Shown piece after piece: positions 49,525 through 59,950 of a stretch of 64,000 nt of DNA. Numbering within the stretch: the stretch's first letter is position 1; each line of letters starts with the position of its first letter. The DNA comes from Persicaria tinctoria (taxonomy: Eukaryota; Streptophyta; Magnoliopsida; Caryophyllales; Polygonaceae). The notes below the pieces were generated by a model that was given only the letters and a program-made list of their open reading frames with translations, made no database searches and was not told the DNA's origin. The position numbers and the translations under genes are program-made. Location of the stretch: NCBI GenBank assembly GCA_037127255.1, contig JBANSL010000009.1, positions 20,728,475 to 20,792,474 of the forward strand, given 5' to 3'.

Positions 49525-50328
49525 CTAGTGTAGATCCCGTCCCGTGTACGGGGAGTACGTTAAATCTAAATATAAATTATTTTTTCCTTCAAAAAATAAT
49601 ATAAATATAAATAAAATTAGTTCGACAGGTTATATATAATCTAAATATATTTTAATTAGATTCTCTCAAAATATAAATGAAATTCACGTTTATAAGGTAC
49701 TACGTAATTTTTTTTTAATCTATGGTTAATTAAATCTCATGCAATTTAATTAGATAGTTGATTTTTAAAAATATTTTAATATTATTTTTTATTAAATATG
49801 TAGTATATATTTATTACATTAGTTACTAAAATATCTATGTACCGATGGATTGTGGCTACATATATGGCTATATAATAATTTAATTATTTATTTTGGCCTC
49901 AAAAAATAATATAGATAGATATAAAGTAACAATTATTAAATGATTTATTTTGGTATAAATAATTCTTTCCACCAAAAAATAATCTAAATATAAATAAAAT
50001 AGCACATATCAAATATTACATATTTATCTATTAATATTTTTGGTAAGTATGACTATGAAAAATAGTTTAATTAATTATTTTTATTATTACTACTACTACG
50101 TTTAATTATATTGATATAGTTTTTTCCTTATATAATATTTACTCTTTTATAAGATATTCCATCTATCCAATTATGTGTTAATGATAAAATAAAATAATTA
50201 TTTTTTATTAGATTTCCTTTTTGACGGGAGAAAGTTTTGTGAGACGCATTCACGCGCCGCCACGTAGGCAGATTCACTCACGTGCCGCCACGCAGGCACC
50301 AATGCATCGGTTTTAGTATATGTATATA
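49525..50328 (-). mobile_element. short non-autonomous Helitron
   Basis: Minus strand 3' end: a small hairpin CCCGTACACGGG, about 14 nt, then CTAG|T at 49528-49525, as in the larger Helitron at 20485. The 5' end runs TACTAAAACCGATGCATTGG inside an expanded (TA)n tract, so the TC start is not resolved. AT-rich, no genes; a duplicated CACG.GCCGCCACG.AGGCA phrase lies near 50255-50298. Confidence 0.55.
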
Positions 50329-50509
50329 TATATATATGTAAAGGTTCAAATGAAAATGGGGCCTTAAGATGAAAATCTCTCTTAAAGTGAAAATGGGCTT
50401 ATTTATCGGGTTGGGGCGCGGGCTGATTAAAAAAAAGACTGGGCCGAAACGCACCCCTTAACTTTGCGAGTTATTTCAACCTATTTCTCAGGGTTTTCCG
50501 ATTACTGGT

Positions 50510-51830
50510 GGTTGTCGACGATTGGTGACCTATGAAAGACGATGAAGAGGACATTTCCGGCCAACGGAAAGACGATGAAGAGCACGTTTCCGGTAACTGG
50601 GGGGTGATGCCAGGGGATGATGCCGGTGATAGCTCACAGGTATGATTATCAGTTGGGGTTTTTTCAAAAATTAGGGATTCTCCCTCTTTGTTTGATTTGC
50701 TTGGCTATGTACTTCTCTTGTTACCTCCATGCTCTCCGGCTTCTAATTAGCTTCTCTTCTGCCCTGCACAAGCTCGTCTCCCTGCATTTCCATGGCGGCT
50801 ACTCCACCTTCGCTCTGCTTACTGCTTCAATTTGGCAATATCGATCCTAATGAAGAGGTAAGTCAAAATCCTTGTTTTTAACTATTTGATTACGACGCAG
50901 TGCAAAATGAATATGCAAATCGGATTCAGAAAGACAGAAACCATTGAATGTTTGAAAAAAAGTACTCCAGGAATATCAAACCTATTGCCAGGTTAATCAA
51001 ATTGAATCAATTCTTGAACAATTGGAATTCAAATGCTAATTTTAATCCAACAGGTCTGAATTAGGAATGTATTCCTGGAATACTCTTTTCGATTCATAAT
51101 TGACCCCATTGGCTATTTTGTAAGCTGTTTTGACATAATCATTTCGGCCTTTGAGAGTCTATTTGTTAGTTTGTATTGAACAAAGGTTTGATATCTTAAT
51201 AGTTAATACTGCACGAGTTTGTATTGAACAAATAGGTTCGAGAGTCTATTTGATGTTTTTGTAGCTAAACTTCCTCGCACCAGGGGCGATTTCAGTTCAT
51301 TGCTCGATTCTTCCTTACCAACAAAGATATTTGATGTTTGTGCTGCTGAAAATTATATATATGTGATGGGGTGGGGGAGGATCTGAATTGTAAGGAGGCT
51401 ACTGTTGAGGATATACATGATGCGTTTGGTGTGGATTCTCTCTCATAGGGGGTGCAGATTGTAGAAATTAGAGCACAAGATGAGAGCGGTTGCAAAATAA
51501 TAAGACAATTGGCTAGTGAGTGAGCATATTTTCAGTAGCTATTCTTTAGAATTTTCTGTGGTATAGTTTCTCGTGCTCTTTTGCTACAATCTTAGTAAGA
51601 ACAACTATTTAATGCAGGCCGCCCGAATTATACTGTTTGTTTACACATTTTATCACGTTTACTTGCACTTGGACCAGATACTGATTTCTTGCCTTAAACT
51701 TCACATGGTTTTTATGCTTTCAAGGGGAGCGACTACTAAATGCACTAGTCATAATGAGAATCAGATGAAGAGTGAACTCGCATTTAGAGAGGGTTGCAAA
51801 ATTTTGAGCTCCTTACACCTGAGATATCTA
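50510..51830. other. Pack-MULE left arm, no recognised gene
   Basis: A short tandem of GAAAGACGATGAAGAG lies near 50530-50600. The open frame at 50617-50850 has no recognisable domain. Possible exon-like scraps near 51290-51440 could not be assigned. Confidence 0.4.
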
Positions 51831-52220
51831 TTTGGTCATTGCAACTGGTAGAAATCCAAATCAAACTTCTGGTGGAATTGAAAAGACTGCAAAAGCCCTT
51901 GTTTCCGAGCTTAAATTAATGTCTATAAGGTAAATCAAATCTTGGTTCTTGGTTCTAAAGACCAATTTCCATCTGCATGTGTGCAACACTTCACACTATT
52001 CTTTAGGCTGAATTGGACCTTCTGAAAACCTAAGATTATCTGCAATAAATATTTTTCTGTTTTTTGGGAAGCTTGCAAGTTAAAAAAATATGTTTCTGGA
52101 GTATTGTATAAATTGATTTTCAGATTAAGGATAATAAAATTGCATATGTAGCTGTAGTTAGTGCAAGAAATGATAATGTAGTGGGAAACATGATATTTGA
52201 TGCTCTTAAAAAAAGTGGGG
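51831..52220 (+). pseudogene. captured chloroplast chaperonin-60 (RuBisCO-binding protein) fragment
   Basis: Two exon-like pieces separated by an intron-like gap. The first (about 51831-51929) encodes GGIEKTAKALVSELKLMS and ends at a GTAAAT donor. The second starts after TTTTCAG (52125) and encodes IAYVAVVSARND, then VVGNMIFDALKKSG to about 52219. These match the plastid CPN60 motif order GIEKTTKALVxELK, then ADVAAVSAGN and GNMIAEAxxKVG. Substitutions at conserved sites and a stop soon after show it is not functional. The source gene has an intron at about this place (from family knowledge), implying capture of genomic DNA rather than cDNA. Confidence 0.75.
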
Positions 52221-53198
52221 TAATTTGACCGTGGGTTTTTGTCCCCTTACTCTGATTGCAATTGCGGTAATCCTGTCACAGTTTATTGCATAATACGAAA
52301 GTCTCCAGGTAATTTGAACCATTGCCTAGCACTCTTGTTAAATTTAGATGCTCATTCATCCTGTCAATTTTCATTCTAAGATTCTTGATTGATGTTGGTC
52401 ACTACCTAAGCAATGCAAAGCCTTTATACCTAAGCCTTCTTTGAATTTGAAAGCCTTAGTAATTGCTACTGACTTTTATGAATTTCTGGAGAGGTTCTAT
52501 CTCTTCAAGACTCGTTTGGTACTGGATTCTTGCTCTATTTTGTTATTTTCAATTTCTTTGAATTTTGATCTCTTGTTTAATTTCCTACCTTGTTGTCATG
52601 TGATGTACTTCTGAGATTTGCTGGTTGATTTTTTTCTACTGTTCTTTTCAAATTTTCAGGTTTTGACCTTTTTGTGCACATAAACTATTACACTACACAG
52701 ATACATTGTCATCTGGGAGCAAAGAGATGGTAGTTCCTTGGTGAGTTTGAGGATCAGGATAAATCAACCAGCAAATAATAAGGTCACAGATACACTGCAT
52801 TTTTATTTGATATGCCTACTGCTTATTGCTGAGAGATATGGTGAATGACTGTTTTGTGGGATATGATGCTGTTTTTGGCAAATGTAGACGTTGGTCGTTT
52901 GTTGTGGTCTTGCAATGATCAAAGTGTATGTAATCCGGGGGATTTTAAGTCGATTGTGAATAGAGAGAGTTTGGCTGGACTGATATTGATTGTGCAAAAC
53001 TCAATCACTAACCAGGCTTTGAAGTCCCTTGAAATGCAAAGTTATAAAGTCAAGTTTTTTCAAGTGTGCTCTCTTGTACCATATTGCACAATTGTGATCT
53101 AAAAGTGCACAAAAACGTCTTATTTTTACACTTAATATAGTTCAGGTTGCACAATTAGCATCTAAAATCGCATTAATATACGCGATATGTTATTAAAA

Positions 53199-53268
53199 GC
53201 CTATTAGCTCAAAATGGTAGAGCAATGTGCCCACGCACAAAGATGCGGGTTCAAATCCCGCATAGGCT
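53199..53268 (+). pseudogene. tRNA-like sequence in the Pack-MULE
   Basis: Acceptor-like GCCTAT/ATAGGC, a D-arm GCTC...GAGC with TAGCTCAAAATGGTAGAG, and a perfect T-arm GCGGG-TTCAAAT-CCCGC. The anticodon arm does not form a normal 5-bp stem with 7-nt loop, so it is not a standard tRNA. Confidence 0.55.
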
Positions 53269-53862
53269 ATCTATGTTTATCTCTTACTATCTTTCTCTTC
53301 ATTAATAAAGTGCAAAAATAAAATTGTAATGTGCAAATATAAGATCATAAAGTGCACAAATAACCTTATAAATTGCAAAAATAATAATACATAGTGCATA
53401 ATTAATATTAATAGATGTGCAAAAATAATAATAGTTGTGGAGCTGTCAAGGAGGGATTTTATGCTGAATTTTCCACTTCAACGACATGATTTCAAGGGCT
53501 GGATTAGAGGAAGCTTTCATATAATTTACCATTGTTTAGCCTATTGCATTGCAAGGTGCGAAATCATAGGTGCTTTCGAGAACCTGTGGGCCGTCCTTGG
53601 TAGGGGTGTGCAGAAAAACCCGAAACCGAAAACACGACACGAAAACACGACAACACGACCCGAAAAAACCCGAAACCGAAAAAACACGACACGATAATGA
53701 CACGAACCGAGAAAACACGGCTTTAAACGGTTCGTGTTCGGATCGGGGAAATCGCTTTGTCGGGTACCCGACACGAACCGTTTAATTTTTTTTTTTTTTA
53801 ATTTTAGATCTTGGTGGTATTAATACTTGTATATATAAGATCCTTTAGGTAACAAGATGCTT

Positions 53863-53940
53863 AGATGGCTCACTTGGTTAAGGCAGGCTCACGGATGAAG
53901 ATAAGTGCCAACAGATAACAGGTTCGAATCCCCTAGCTAC
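53863..53940 (+). pseudogene. tRNA-like sequence inside the hAT element
   Basis: A-box-like TGGCTCACTTGGTTAAGGC and B-box GGTTCGAATCCC, close to a tRNA-Leu pattern in the A-box, but without a clean acceptor stem. Confidence 0.5.
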
Positions 53941-53957
53941 TTTTTATTTTTTCACTT

Positions 53958-54390
53958 TTTTACCTTTTAAATGAGTTAAATTGAATAAATCCCTAACCCT
54001 AAATCAATACCCTCAACGCTCAACCCTTTTAATCTTCGCCTGGCCGCCCTCCTTCCATCTCCTGAAGCCATGGCCGCCCTCCTTCCATCTCTCAGCTTGG
54101 CCTCGATCAGATCTGAAGCCATGGCTGCCCTCCTTCCATCTCTCACTCTCTTTTTACCTTTTAAATGAGTTAAATTGAATAAATCCCTAACCCTAAATCA
54201 ATACCCTCAACGCTCAACCCTTTTAATCCTCGCCTGGCCGCCCTCCTTCCATCTCCTGAAGCCATGACCGCCCTCCTTCCATCTCCTGAAGCCATGGCCG
54301 CCCTCCTTCCATTTCTCAGCTCGGCCTCGCTCAGATCTGAAGCCATGGCTGCCCTCCTTCCATCTCCTGAAGCCATGACCGTACCTACGC
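53958..54390. repeat. direct duplication and minisatellite in the hAT element
   Basis: A block of about 80 bp containing CCTAACCCTAAATCAATACC occurs at 53958 and 54151. Between and after the copies a roughly 30-bp unit (GCCGCCCTCCTTCCATCTC, CTGAAGCCATG) repeats about seven times to 54380. Overlapping frames on both strands are repeat artefacts. Confidence 0.9.
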
Positions 54391-55592
54391 CTATCGAAGT
54401 CGAAGCCAACCAGCGCCGCAACCCCCTGCCTCTCTCTCTCTCTCAGATATGGCTTCCCCACACCTCGATGACCGCCGGCGCTGTCCCATCTCGTGCACTG
54501 ACCAACAACAACAACAGAGGGCAAAGCCGATGAACACCTCGTCTTCCATTACCGAGCCTGATTTGCGAAGCCTCCCTCCTCCCACCGGCACTTGTTGCTG
54601 CAGCCAGCCACCACAATGACAACGCCACCAGAACTGCAGAACAGAAGGGAAAAAAAGAAAACCTAACGGTTCGTGTCGGATAACACGGAACCGAATACCC
54701 TAACCGTGTCGGATACCCGGGTTTAAACGGTTCGGATACGGTTCGGGGACTTTGTGCTAAACGGTTTCGGGTACCCGGCACGATTAACCGGTTCGTGTCG
54801 GGTACCCGGTTATGCACACCCCTAGTCCTTGGAACCTAGGTAGAGCAAAATTCCTATCTAATATAATGTGCAATTTTAGTTTGATAAAGTGCATAAATAA
54901 GGTGATAACGTGCAAGAATAAAATGATGAAGTGGATGAATAATAATATGAAGTGCATTGATAAGATTATGAAGTGCATAAATAAAATGATAAAGTGCAAG
55001 AATAATATGATGAAGTCTATGAATAAGATTATGAAGTGCATGAATAAGATTCTGAAGTGCAAGAATAAGATTCTGAAGTGCATGAATAAGATTATGAAGT
55101 GCATGAATAAGATTCTGAAGTACATGAATAAGATTCTGAAGTGCAAGAATAAAATGATGAAGTGAATGAATAAGATTCTGAAGTGCACAATTAAGACTAC
55201 AAAGTGCAAGAATAAAGTGATGAAGTGCATGAATAATATCACAGAGTGCAAGAATTATATTAATTATAGATTGCATAAGCTCAATGTAAAGCATATGAAA
55301 AATTAGCCAAAAACATAATTTACATCCAAAGTGAGGCATCTATGGAACCTACACATGATCTTGCAGTTGCGAGTGTTGTTGGAATCTGCACAACAACATA
55401 AACAAGCGAAATATGCAATCAAATCTAACACAAGATTTATTGAGACTAAAAAGGCTAAGTAAATTTCTTTAAAACCTTCTATTTGAGCTTCTAGAATTAA
55501 AGTGCACAAATAAGAGAAAATAAGTTCATAAATAAAATGATTAGGTGGACAAATAACAATAGATCTAAAATTTGGACATTGAAACAATAGAT

Positions 55593-55671
55593 AGATCCCG
55601 GTGGAGTCGAACCACCAACCTCCTGAACAACAATTGTTCAGGCGCTCATTCCTAATTGAGCTTTTGGATCT
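55593..55671 (-). pseudogene. tRNA-like sequence in the Pack-MULE
   Basis: Minus strand: acceptor AGATCCA/GGGATCT (6 of 7 pairs), D-arm GCTC...GAGC, an enlarged middle stem CCTGAAC/GTTCAGG, and a perfect T-arm GGTGG-TTCGACT-CCACC. The over-long middle stem and three bases after the acceptor argue against a standard tRNA. Confidence 0.55.
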
Positions 55672-55984
55672 TAATACAATTAAAAAGCTAATCCAAAATA
55701 TGGACAAGCTAAGAACATTTGAGTTCTAAAAATGCACTTTTTAGTTTTATATTTGCACTTTTTCAAACTAAAATTGCACATAACAAAAGTAGCAAGCTAA
55801 AAACATCAATGGAGTTGCTCAAAACACAAATCTGTCTTTGAAGCATCTTATCAAACAAGTGGTGGGCTTCAGCAATTTAATACCTTATCTTGTTACATGC
55901 TCTTACCAATAACACCAAAAACACTCACCTAGATGTAACTTTTAGGAGTTATTGAACAATCCCTAAAAGTTTGAGAAATTCAGA

Positions 55985-56160
55985 TCTTTTAAGTTCCTGA
56001 TTTTTTTCAGTGGAGTTGCTCAAAACACAAATCAGCCTTTCAGGGGAGTTTTCGGTTCAATCTCTCAAGTTTCTGATTTTTTTCAGTGGCGTTGCTTCAG
56101 ACAGAAATCTGTCTTTCAGTGGAGTTCCTGGTTCCATCTCTCAAGTTTTTGTTTTTTTTC
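55985..56160. repeat. three-copy tandem repeat, about 60-85 bp
   Basis: Each unit contains CTGATTTTTTTCAGTGG.GT, then a TTTCAG.GGAGTT block. Non-coding. Confidence 0.75.
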
Positions 56161-56604
56161 CTCTTTAGATATGAAGAACCCATGACAGATTGTACTTCTT
56201 ATAATCCAGATATCAATGTATGCTGCTAAGTAGTAATCCAACTTATAAACAAACTTGTTCATTGCATTTGACAACTTTAGTCCAGTTCATCTAACTAGAA
56301 AATCAGATTAGATCAAGTTCAAACAAGTACCTGACTGGCTGACTCATTCCGGTATTTAGCAAATAATCAGCCCTAAGTTTCTACCTAATCAATCAGAACA
56401 TGCTCTCAAGAGAGCAGCAAAATTCAGCCATAACCAAACTACTTCACCTAGTTCCAAACTACTTCTATACCTTCATACTCATCAAAAGCCTTGTACCTGC
56501 AAAATCCATTCGCCACCAAAAGATCCCCAAATTCAATGACAGATGAAATGGATTCAGCCATTCAATGACAAAATGCCACTCTAAATGAAGAAGGCAGTAC
56601 AACT

Positions 56605-57030
56605 CTACAACGAAGGCTTCATCTCAATTCTAACGAAACCTAAGCAAATAATCGCAGGGAAAGATAACCCTAAACAAACCTGAAAATTAACGTTTGACAA
56701 CAGTAGAGGGGATTGAATTGAATGCATTAGAAGAGAAAACAGGTGCAGTGAGAGAAAGGAAACATGCCTGAGAGCCGATGAAGATGATTCTTTCACGGAG
56801 AAGCATATTGACAGTGCCAAGTTCTTCGAATCGGGACAAAACTGGGGGAGCGGAAGAGGCGATGCTCCTGGATCAGGAGATGAGTCCGGCATCGCTGGAA
56901 ACTGCTCGGTAGGGGTGTGGTCATCGGCGTCGGCGGCGTGTATTGGGAGAGGTGCTAGAGCGTCGGTCGATTCGAAAGCAAGAGGAGTGCCAGGCGAGAG
57001 GAGGAGGAAGGGGTTTTCTCCATTTTTCAC
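56605..57030 (-). CDS. hypothetical open frame next to the right MULE terminus
   Basis: A 141-codon frame. The first 65 residues are Pro/Asp/Ser-rich (ALAPLPIHAADADDHTPTEQ) and could be a first exon of a captured gene; the rest reads like intron (hydrophobic, Leu/Ser-rich). No family is recognised and there is no supporting downstream exon, so it may be chance. Confidence 0.2.
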   Translation of the reverse strand: MKNGENPFLLLSPGTPLAFESTDALAPLPIHAADADDHTPTEQFPAMPDSSPDPGASPLPLPQFCPDSKNLALSICFSVKESSSSALRHVSFLSLHLFSLLMHSIQSPLLLSNVNFQVCLGLSFPAIICLGFVRIEMKPSL

Positions 57031-57189
57031 TGTTTGAGCCGACTCGGTTTTTTTTTTTTTTTTTTAAATGGCCTGGTTCAGTTTTTAATGCCAAACCCGC
57101 GCCAGCTAACCAATAAAAACCCCATTTTCACTTTAAGCCTTATTTTCACTTTAAGCCCAATTTTCACTTTAACCTCACCCTATATATAT

Positions 57190-58000
57190 AAAAATTGGAT
57201 TTGGCAATTGTAAGCCGCAATACAACCTATTGAAGTCGTATATGAGTTAAAACGTCTTCTCAATTAGTTTTGAAGTTATCGTATGGTTCATTCGTTTATG
57301 GTATGAGTCAATTTTATTTTATTTATTTTGAGATAGTTTATATCGTTATAATGTCTATATATAATTTTGAGCATTTCTATCCTAGTTTTTAAGTCATTAT
57401 AATTATTATATCTAGATCTAAAGTTAAATAATGCCATTAATATATATGAAATGGACGAGTATTTCTTTTTTAAACGAGATAATGCCCAATTATTTTAAAG
57501 TTTTTGATATTCTTAAGTCGTTGTAATGCCCATTTTTTAGAAAAAGAATTAATCCTAAATTAAGTTTTCAAATCCTAATATTGTTTGAATACGTTAGAAA
57601 TAAAGTTGGAGATGCAAGGGATTATCATGATGTGAGAGGTATAAGTTTATTATATTAATTAAGGATTCACTTTAAGTGGAGACTATATAGAAGCATGTAT
57701 ATGATTATGGGATATAAGCTAATTGGATGATATTGTTCTGTATGTACGATGTGTTGAACTCTGCCAGATACTTGAAGGCGACAATATCATATGTCTTGAC
57801 TAAGAAAAAATAGAATATCATAGCAAGTCGTGATGTTAGTCCTATTTAGATCACATATTTCTAATCAAGGCAAGTGAGCTTTATTTGATGCTACTATCGA
57901 ATTTAATTATCTTGTATAGATGTGAAATATAGTAGCTCATTGTAGACTAGTCAATTATTCAAGATATGGAAAATATATATATATGGACATGAGTGCTAGT
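57190..58000. other. AT-rich spacer, nothing recognised
   Basis: Low-GC sequence between the MULE and the Gypsy LTR; no ORF, repeat or structural signature of note. Confidence 0.5.
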
Positions 58001-59069
58001 CTCTAGGAGATACGTGGAAGTGACAGTATGTTGTAGGAGAAAATCGAGTTTAAAATATAATGAAATAGATCAAACCAGATTCGTGCCCACGCAAATGATT
58101 ACAAGACTTCCTCCTGATGCAGCAGTGGGAAGTCAGGATCGATCCTCGAGAAAGCGTGTCATCGGATCTCAAGCAGTGGAAAGATCTCACAAGAAAAATA
58201 GACAGAAAGTCGGAAATAACAGAGAAAAGCATAAAAGAAACGAAAGCACAGAACTGGTCGATATTGAGTGCTGTTACTCGATATTGAATAAGAAAATCGA
58301 CCAACAGTAGGTCAATATCGACTGGAAACATAAACCAAGCAAAGGCAGAAATCTGGTCGATATCTACCACTGTTGCTCGATATCGACTAAGCAAATCGAC
58401 CAACAGTGCTCAAAATCGACTCACAGAAAGCAAAACCAGACAAAGTAACTCGATTTCGACCAACTCAACTCGACATCGACCAAAGTCCTCGATGTCGACT
58501 AAATCTTCTCGAAATCGAGTAACAACAGAAACAGAAATTTGCAACTTTTTCAAACGAAAACGAATGTAAACACGAAATTAACTCAATAAACTAAAGACTT
58601 CCAAGATCAGGGTTTCAACACCACAATGATAACCATGCAAAATAACACATAAAGGCATAAAAGATCATGCTTTTCATCAAATAACTTTTGTTATTAACAA
58701 ATAGGAATATAGAGGCTTTCGCATAAACCCTAATTGTTACTAACCCTTTTCACATAATTAATCCAAGTTGTATTAAGATCACTTTCGCTTCAATAACACA
58801 AACAAGGATCACCTTCAACTTTCGCAAAAGAATCATGCTTGCAGGGATAGAAGACGAATTGCTTAAAAAGCTCAAACCTTTACCGCATCACCTCACATGG
58901 CTACCGTCGGGCTCACCCTGACCCTAGAAATGGGTGGACTACTCGCTCTTCATCATGAATAAACTCATCAAAGTTTTCAGGAAAATAAATTGCATTAAAA
59001 TAAACTAAAAAGAAAGCTTACAACCGAACAAGTCAAATCCGCTTTCGCCTTTCCACCTTGCTCTTGCCA

Positions 59070-59073
<4 letters not shown>

Positions 59074-59117
<44 letters not shown>
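59074..59117. repeat. (CT)n microsatellite in LTR leader
   Basis: About 22 CT units, GA on the transcribed minus strand, shortly downstream of the TATA box. Confidence 0.95.
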
Positions 59118-59118
<1 letters not shown>

Positions 59119-59149
59119 GAATTGAATGAATGGAAATCAGCCCTTAAGG

Positions 59150-59161
59150 CTTTATTTATAG
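59150..59161 (-). promoter_or_regulatory. probable LTR TATA box
   Basis: Minus strand CTATAAATAAAG, followed about 30 bases on by a TTCATTCAATTCTAGAGAG leader with a GA tract; within the LTR of the Gypsy element. Confidence 0.6.
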
Positions 59162-59933
59162 CCTTCATTCAAAGCTAATCTAGGAAAGAAAACTATATCT
59201 ATATATAATTTTATCTATCTAATAACATAAAGATAAAACATGGAAATAAATAATTATATCTAAAAAGGAAATATATCTAATGTAGGTAAATATCTTCTCC
59301 TCTTTGACTTGATAGCACTTGATAGATCTTGATAGAATTTGAACTCGAAAATATCTCCATTGGATTCGGGATAGAATCTTAACAAGGTCCGGATTACTCG
59401 ACGTCGGCCACTGGGGGTTTCCTCGTTATCGAGTAGTTTCCTCGATATCGACCAACTTTTCTCCGTCTTCAGCTTCTTTGTCGATCTCGGCTCCAGGAAG
59501 TGAAAATCGACTTAAGTGGTTACTCGATATCGAGTAGATTTCCTCGATATCGACTTGCATGTTCAGGTCCCAGCTTCTTGACTCGATTCCGGGGCGTTGA
59601 CTCGATTTTGGTTACTCGATATCGACTTGCAGTACTCGATATCGAGTTGTGTGTTTTGGCTCGGTTTTCTTCTTTCCAGCTCGATTTGTCCTGGTTCCGC
59701 TACTCCTTGACCTCAGAATTCTGTAGTTGATTTCGAGCTTTTCCTTCTTTTCTCATAACTGCTGTAAATTGCTTCGATTTCTGCGAAATTAAATAGAAAC
59801 TGGTGTATATTCCATAATTTGGCAAATAAGCATAAACTACATAGATTATGTACTATTCTAGCCCAAATGTATGAAATGTATACAGAAAACGATATAAAAG
59901 TGAATATAAAACATGGTGAATTAGGCTCACAAC

Positions 59934-59950
59934 AAACACTCCATACTTAA
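59934..59950 (-). other. polypurine tract of the Gypsy-type element
   Basis: Minus strand TTGAGGACAAGCAAGC, then TTAAGTATGGAGTG, just before the LTR. The phrase TTGAGGACAAGC...TTAAGTATGG is a familiar pre-LTR signature in plant Gypsy elements. Confidence 0.65.

Larger units (their letters stand above)
53601..54824. mobile_element. non-autonomous hAT element, 8-bp TSD GTCCTTGG
   Basis: TIRs TAGGGGTGTGCA and, inverted, the same sequence; exact TSD GTCCTTGG (53593-53600, 54825-54832). Subterminal regions are full of ACACGAACCG/CGGGTACCCG words. The interior holds a tRNA-like segment, a duplicated stretch and a minisatellite; no transposase. Confidence 0.93.
53290..55270. repeat. AGTGCA-N-AATAA degenerate tandem repeat, split by an hAT insertion
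   Basis: Units such as GAAGTGCATGAATAAGATT (19-21 bp) recur: about 5 at 53300-53420, then more than 15 at 54860-55260, most regular at 54950-55160. The hAT element 53601-54824 sits between. The open frames across it on both strands (for example 54812-55165) are translations of the repeat. Confidence 0.85.
50338..57180. mobile_element. 6.8-kb MULE-like element with captured host sequence (Pack-MULE type)
   Basis: Inverted ends: the left reads GTAAAGGTTCAAATGAAAAT, the right (inverted) GTGAGGTTAAAGTGAAAATT, and similarity continues through AAAGTGAAAATGGG and a GGCGCGGG block over roughly 110 bp. The 9-bp flank TATATATAT occurs on both sides (50329-50337, 57181-57189), though in TA-rich context. 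No transposase was recognised. Inside are a chaperonin-60 fragment, tRNA-like modules, tandem repeats and a nested hAT at 53601-54824. Confidence 0.7.
58000..59934 (-). repeat. 3' LTR of the Gypsy-type element (left boundary approximate)
   Basis: Lies immediately after a polypurine tract on the minus strand, starting near TGTTGTGAGCC (59934). Contains a TATA box (59161-59150), a CT/GA microsatellite leader, and two clusters of the TCGATATCGA palindrome (58230-58530, 59395-59660). The partner 5' LTR is outside the window, so the left end could not be set. Confidence 0.65.

Noticed and set aside
53199..53268. Functional tRNA gene
   Set aside because: The T-arm and D-arm are good but the anticodon arm is not a 5-bp stem with 7-nt loop, and position 33 is not T.
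54850..55270. CRISPR-like regular array
   Set aside because: Units are contiguous and degenerate with no unique spacers; plant genome; a minisatellite.
54784..55339. Long ORFs of MHFIILF or KMNKI type
   Set aside because: Direct translations of the 19-21-bp AGTGCA repeat on both strands.
58050..58403. ORFs containing DID/VDID phrases in the LTR
   Set aside because: They translate the palindrome in LTR sequence; no start context or domain.
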